From Oscillospiraceae bacterium (GTDB lineage: Bacteria; Bacillota; Clostridia; Oscillospirales; Ruminococcaceae): a stretch of 9,756 nucleotides of DNA. The notes below the pieces were generated by a model. That model was not told where the DNA came from. It did no database searches and was given only the letters and a program-made list of their open reading frames with translations. Position numbers and translations under genes: made by a program. The DNA lies in assembly GCA_019416775.1 (NCBI GenBank), contig DXWR01000056.1, forward strand, positions 1 to 9,756, given 5' to 3'. This document shows, in pieces, positions 7,536 through 9,756 of this stretch (positions are counted from its first letter, which is position 1; each line of letters begins with the position of its first letter).

Positions 7536-7934
7536 TTATCTCTTGGAGAACTGAGGAGCCCGACGGGCAGCCTTCAAACCGTACTTCTTCCGTTCCTTCA
7601 TTCTGGGGTCACGGGTCAGGAAGCCGGCCTTCTTCAGCGCAGGACGCAGGCTTTCGTCGTACTGCAGCAGAGCTCTGGCAATGCCGTGGCGCACAGCGCC
7701 GGCTTGACCGGAGAAGCCACCGCCGTTGACGTTGCAGACGATGTCGAACTTTTCCAGAGAATCGGTGAGAGCCAGAGGCTGACGAACGATCAGCTTCAGG
7801 GTCTCCAGACCAAAGTAGTCGTCAATGCCGCGGCCATTGATGGTGATGTTGCCGCTGCCCTGGTACAAACGCACCCGCGCTACAGAGCTTTTTCTTCTGC
7901 CGGTACCGTAAAAGAAAGGTTTCGTCTCGTACAT
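7536..7934 (-). CDS. rpsI: 30S ribosomal protein S9
   Basis: A 132-residue S9 (uS9) protein of the small subunit head, whose C-terminal tail reaches the P-site tRNA. The sequence shows the N-terminal Y-G-T-G-R-R-K-S-S-V-A-R-V (9-21), the central GGGFSGQAGAVRHGIARALL (96-115 region) and the invariant C-terminal S-K-R. The ATG at 7934 has AAGGAGG 9 nt upstream. It lies 18 bp after rplM in the usual rplM-rpsI order and is surely co-transcribed with it; the operon ends at the hairpin near 7453-7478. Full length, nothing unusual. Confidence 0.98.
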   Translation of the reverse strand: MYETKPFFYGTGRRKSSVARVRLYQGSGNITINGRGIDDYFGLETLKLIVRQPLALTDSLEKFDIVCNVNGGGFSGQAGAVRHGIARALLQYDESLRPALKKAGFLTRDPRMKERKKYGLKAARRAPQFSKR

Positions 7935-7952
7935 AGTGGTGTTCCTCCTTGA

Positions 7953-8381
7953 TTAAAATTCGTAGACTTCGGGCTTCTGAGCGGCAAAGTTGTGCTCAGG
8001 TCCGTTCACTACGCGCAGACGGCGGAGCTGGTTGCGGCCCTGGGTGGTGTCGGGAAGCATTCCCTTCACAGCCAGCATCATAGCCTTTTCCGGATTGGTG
8101 GCCATCAGGGTCTTGTAATCGACTTCCTTCAGTCCGCCGATCCAGCCGGTGTGACGGCGATAGAACTTCTGCTCCAGTTTCTTACCGGTGAGGACGGCCT
8201 TATCGCAGTTAATGATGATCACATGATCGCCACAGTCGCAGTGAGGGGCAAAAACAGGCTTGTGCTTGCCGTGCAGCAGGGTAGCAGCAGCAGCAGCCAC
8301 GCGGCCCAGGCTCTTATCGGTAGCGTCCAGCACGTACCATTTGCGGCTGATTTCCTGTGCCTTAGGCATGGTAGTAGACAT
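7953..8381 (-). CDS. rplM: 50S ribosomal protein L13
   Basis: Large-subunit protein uL13. Family motifs include R-K-W-Y-V-L-D-A (about 13-20), LGRVAAAAATLLHGK (25-39), the GDHVIIINCDKAVLTGKK segment (51-68), F-Y-R-R-H-T-G and the MLAVKGMLPDTTQGR stretch (about 101-115). Two start codons, ATG at 8387 and ATG at 8381, are in frame. GGAGG sits only 1 nt before the first but 7 nt before the second, so I place the start at 8381. This gives 142 residues, the common length of L13. It is the first gene of the rplM-rpsI operon, with a consensus promoter about 70 bp upstream. Confidence 0.97.
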   Translation of the reverse strand: MSTTMPKAQEISRKWYVLDATDKSLGRVAAAAATLLHGKHKPVFAPHCDCGDHVIIINCDKAVLTGKKLEQKFYRRHTGWIGGLKEVDYKTLMATNPEKAMMLAVKGMLPDTTQGRNQLRRLRVVNGPEHNFAAQKPEVYEF

Positions 8382-8446
8382 ATTCATTCCTCCATACAGT
8401 TTTCATGGTATCCAAACAGGATGTAATCCTAATTTTTAATGACGCA
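8382..8446 (-). promoter_or_regulatory. rplM 5' leader, possible L13-type autoregulatory leader
   Basis: The predicted transcript start is near 8446, leaving about 65 nt before the rplM ATG. The leader can form a hairpin AGGAT-TAC-ATCCT (8418-8430) or, using the same ATCC, a hairpin ATCC-TGTTT-GGAT (8410-8422), so the two exclude each other. L13 leaders that bind L13 are known in Firmicutes (Rfam L13_leader). I cannot confirm a match to that consensus, so the regulatory role is inference. Confidence 0.3.
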
Positions 8447-8452
8447 AGTGCT

Positions 8453-8481
8453 ATTATATCCATGGATTCTTCCCTTGTCAA
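8453..8481 (-). promoter_or_regulatory. Perfect sigma-A promoter of rplM-rpsI with A-rich upstream element
   Basis: Minus-strand TTGACA (8476-8481) and TATAAT (8453-8458) are separated by 17 bp, an exact consensus. Just upstream (about 8482-8520) the minus strand is rich in A tracts and resembles an UP element. This suits a highly expressed ribosomal protein operon. Confidence 0.9.
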
Positions 8482-8585
8482 GAGACTTTTTTTGATTTTT
8501 AGAAAATAGTGCCCCAATTCTCTTAAAATCTCTCGTTTTTTCTCTGCTTCTCTCACGATCTTACACTTCATTTCATTTTTTCTGC

Positions 8586-8614
8586 TGGACAGAAAATCAA
8601 AACTGTGGTATACT
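8586..8614 (+). promoter_or_regulatory. Sigma-A promoter of the TtcA-family gene
   Basis: TGGACA (8586-8591) and TATACT (8609-8614) are 17 bp apart, each one mismatch from consensus. A TG one base before the -10 box makes it an extended -10 promoter. Transcription would start near 8621, about 56 nt before the GTG at 8677. The roughly 300 bp between rplM and this gene hold the two divergent promoters and a T-rich stretch, with no convincing gene. Confidence 0.72.
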
Positions 8615-8676
8615 AGGTCAACTTTCCAAATCACCTGCAATCACCCCCTTTTCTATTGAAAGGAAGCGCCAAAACC

Positions 8677-9495
8677 GTGCAAAAAATATTGGGCTATCTG
8701 CGAAAAGCAGTCCATGAATTTGATCTGCTCCAGGATGGAGACGTGGTGGCCGTAGGCGTCAGCGGCGGTAAAGACTCCTTGGTTTTGCTCCAAGGTTTAG
8801 CCCTGCTGCGCCGGTTTATCGGCATTGACTACAACTTAAAAGCCATTACCCTGGATCCCGGTTTCGGCGGTGTGCGCACCGATTACTCCAAGGTCGCTCG
8901 GATGTGCCAAGAACTGGGGATAGAGTACATTCAAAAAGATACCGACATCGGCACCATTGTTTTCGATATCCGCAAAGAGCCCCACCCCTGCAGTCTCTGC
9001 GCCAAAATGCGCCGGGGCGCCCTCCACGATACCGCCAAAGAACATGGCTGCAACAAGGTGGCTTTGGGCCACCATTTTGACGATGTGGTGGAAACCTTTA
9101 TGATGAACCTCTTTGTTGAAGGGCGATTAGGGTGTTTTGCTCCCAAGAACTACCTTTCTGTGAAAGATCTCTGGGTGATCCGGCCCTTGGTGTTTGCTCC
9201 GGAAGCTCAGGTGCGGCGGGTGGCCAACAAATTGGAATTGCCGGTCACCAAATCCCGCTGCCCGGTGGACGGACACACCAAGCGGGAAGAGATGAAGCTT
9301 TGGCTGGCAGATCAAGAGCGAAAGGATCACGGTTTCAAGCTGCGGATGTTCGGCGCACTGCGCCGATCCGGTTTGGATGGCTGGGGATACCGCACTGTCA
9401 GCAAAAAAGGCGATAATACAAGAGAACTAGCAAAAGATTTTGTGAAAGCAAACTCTTTGCAAGAAAACAACAAAAAAATTCCGGAAAACGGTTGA
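8677..9495 (+). CDS. TtcA-family PP-loop tRNA thiolation enzyme
   Basis: A 272-residue N-type ATP pyrophosphatase related to TtcA, which adenylates a tRNA cytidine and replaces its C2 oxygen with sulfur (2-thiocytidine at position 32 in enterobacteria). The PP-loop is SGGKDS (29-34). The Cys pair is HPCSLCAK (C105-x2-C108) and the third Cys is in KSRCPVD (C195), matching the three [4Fe-4S] ligands of TtcA. LGHHFDDVVETFMMNLF (130-146) is the conserved middle motif. I choose the GTG at 8677, giving V/M-Q-K-I-L-G-Y-L-R, the usual start of this group; an AAAGGAAG ribosome binding site lies about 10 nt upstream. A TTG at 8656 would put that site inside the gene. Whether the Gram-positive enzyme acts on C32 is not shown by sequence. 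Its stop codon overlaps the -35 box of the downstream tRNA promoter. Confidence 0.9.
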   Translation: MQKILGYLRKAVHEFDLLQDGDVVAVGVSGGKDSLVLLQGLALLRRFIGIDYNLKAITLDPGFGGVRTDYSKVARMCQELGIEYIQKDTDIGTIVFDIRKEPHPCSLCAKMRRGALHDTAKEHGCNKVALGHHFDDVVETFMMNLFVEGRLGCFAPKNYLSVKDLWVIRPLVFAPEAQVRRVANKLELPVTKSRCPVDGHTKREEMKLWLADQERKDHGFKLRMFGALRRSGLDGWGYRTVSKKGDNTRELAKDFVKANSLQENNKKIPENG

Positions 9496-9520
9496 CAACC
9501 GGAAAAATATTCGGTATAAT
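9492..9520 (+). promoter_or_regulatory. Perfect sigma-A promoter of the tRNA-Pro/tRNA-Thr cluster
   Basis: TTGACA (9492-9497) and TATAAT (9515-9520) are 17 bp apart, an exact consensus. The TGA stop of the TtcA-family gene (9493-9495) lies inside the -35 box. Transcription would begin near 9527, about 38 nt before the mature tRNA-Pro. Confidence 0.9.
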
Positions 9521-9564
9521 GGGTAAGCTGTCTGATGAGGGCAGGTCAGAACGGCCCCTAACAA

Positions 9565-9641
9565 CGAGGCGTAGCTCAGCTTGGTAGAGTGCTTGGTTTG
9601 GGACCAAGATGCCGCAGGTTCGAATCCTGTCGCCTCGACCA
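9565..9641 (+). tRNA. tRNA-Pro (anticodon TGG)
   Basis: A 77-nt cloverleaf. The acceptor stem is CGAGGCG/CGCCTCG, the D stem GCTC/GAGT, the anticodon stem CTTGG/CCAAG with loop TTTGGGA (anticodon TGG at 9599-9601) and the T stem GCAGG/CCTGT with loop TTCGAAT. The CCA end is encoded (9639-9641). It is the first gene after the consensus promoter. Confidence 0.97.
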
Positions 9642-9698
9642 GTTTCCAGATGGAGATCAGGCCGGGCGGACGCAGGAAACCGTGCAGAACGTGATTCT

Positions 9699-9756
9699 GC
9701 TGGTGTAGCTCAGTTGGTAGAGCAGCTGATTTGTAATCAGCAGGTCGGGGGTTCGA
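9699..9756 (+). tRNA. tRNA-Thr (anticodon TGT), cut by the right edge
   Basis: The 5' 58 nt of a tRNA are visible: acceptor strand GCTGGTG, D stem GCTC/GAGC, and anticodon stem GCTGA/TCAGC with loop TTTGTAA (anticodon TGT at 9732-9734). The T arm begins GGGGGTTCGA. The 3' half lies outside the window. It follows tRNA-Pro by 57 nt and is probably on the same transcript. Confidence 0.94.

Noticed and set aside
8362..8640. Minus-strand open frame of 92 codons upstream of rplM.
   Set aside because: It overlaps the consensus rplM promoter, the leader and the start of rplM in another frame, and shows no ribosome binding site or family motif.
9531..9560. CTGATGA in the tRNA leader resembles the conserved core of a hammerhead ribozyme.
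   Set aside because: The required GAAA after stem II is absent and the three-stem arrangement cannot be built around a tRNA leader this short.

Overview
The window looks like chromosomal DNA from an anaerobic Firmicute of class Clostridia, most likely Oscillospirales/Ruminococcaceae-like. The reasons are a 2-hydroxyacyl-CoA dehydratase activase-like operon, an AbrB protein with a C-terminal Cys-rich motif, strong AAGGAGG-type ribosome binding sites, near-consensus sigma-A promoters (TTGxxA, 17 bp, TATAAT) and encoded CCA ends on tRNA. The taxon is an inference from gene content. I see no insertion sequence, phage gene or CRISPR array; it reads as an ordinary housekeeping region with one odd membrane protein.

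Left part (1-4654, minus strand): one operon read right to left. A 990-residue protein carries two tandem BcrAD/BadF/BadG-type ATPase-activase domains plus a DUF2229-like Cys-rich region. It is followed 3 bp later by a 433-residue partner that corresponds to the C-terminal part of the ~1400-residue single-chain versions of this family. Then comes an AbrB/SpoVT-type regulator that runs off the left edge. A sigma-A promoter precedes the operon.

Middle (4732-7490): a divergent promoter drives a two-pass membrane protein. It resembles SipW-like signal peptidase I (family S26) but lacks the catalytic serine and the expected His/Lys general base. Convergent to it is alanine racemase (alr, minus). 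Divergent from alr, 41 bp away, is a small SLOG/YpsA-like (DUF1273-type) protein. A symmetrical hairpin flanked by T-rich tracts on both strands separates this part from the ribosomal protein genes.

Right part (7536-9756): rplM-rpsI (L13-S9) run leftward from a perfect consensus promoter with a short, possibly structured leader. Divergent from them is a TtcA-family tRNA sulfur-transfer enzyme. Its stop codon lies inside the -35 box of another perfect promoter that serves tRNA-Pro(TGG) and tRNA-Thr(TGT); the latter is cut by the right edge. The right half is therefore mainly translation-related: ribosomal proteins, tRNAs and a tRNA-modifying enzyme. The most unusual item is the apparently inactive signal-peptidase-like protein at 4789-5535.
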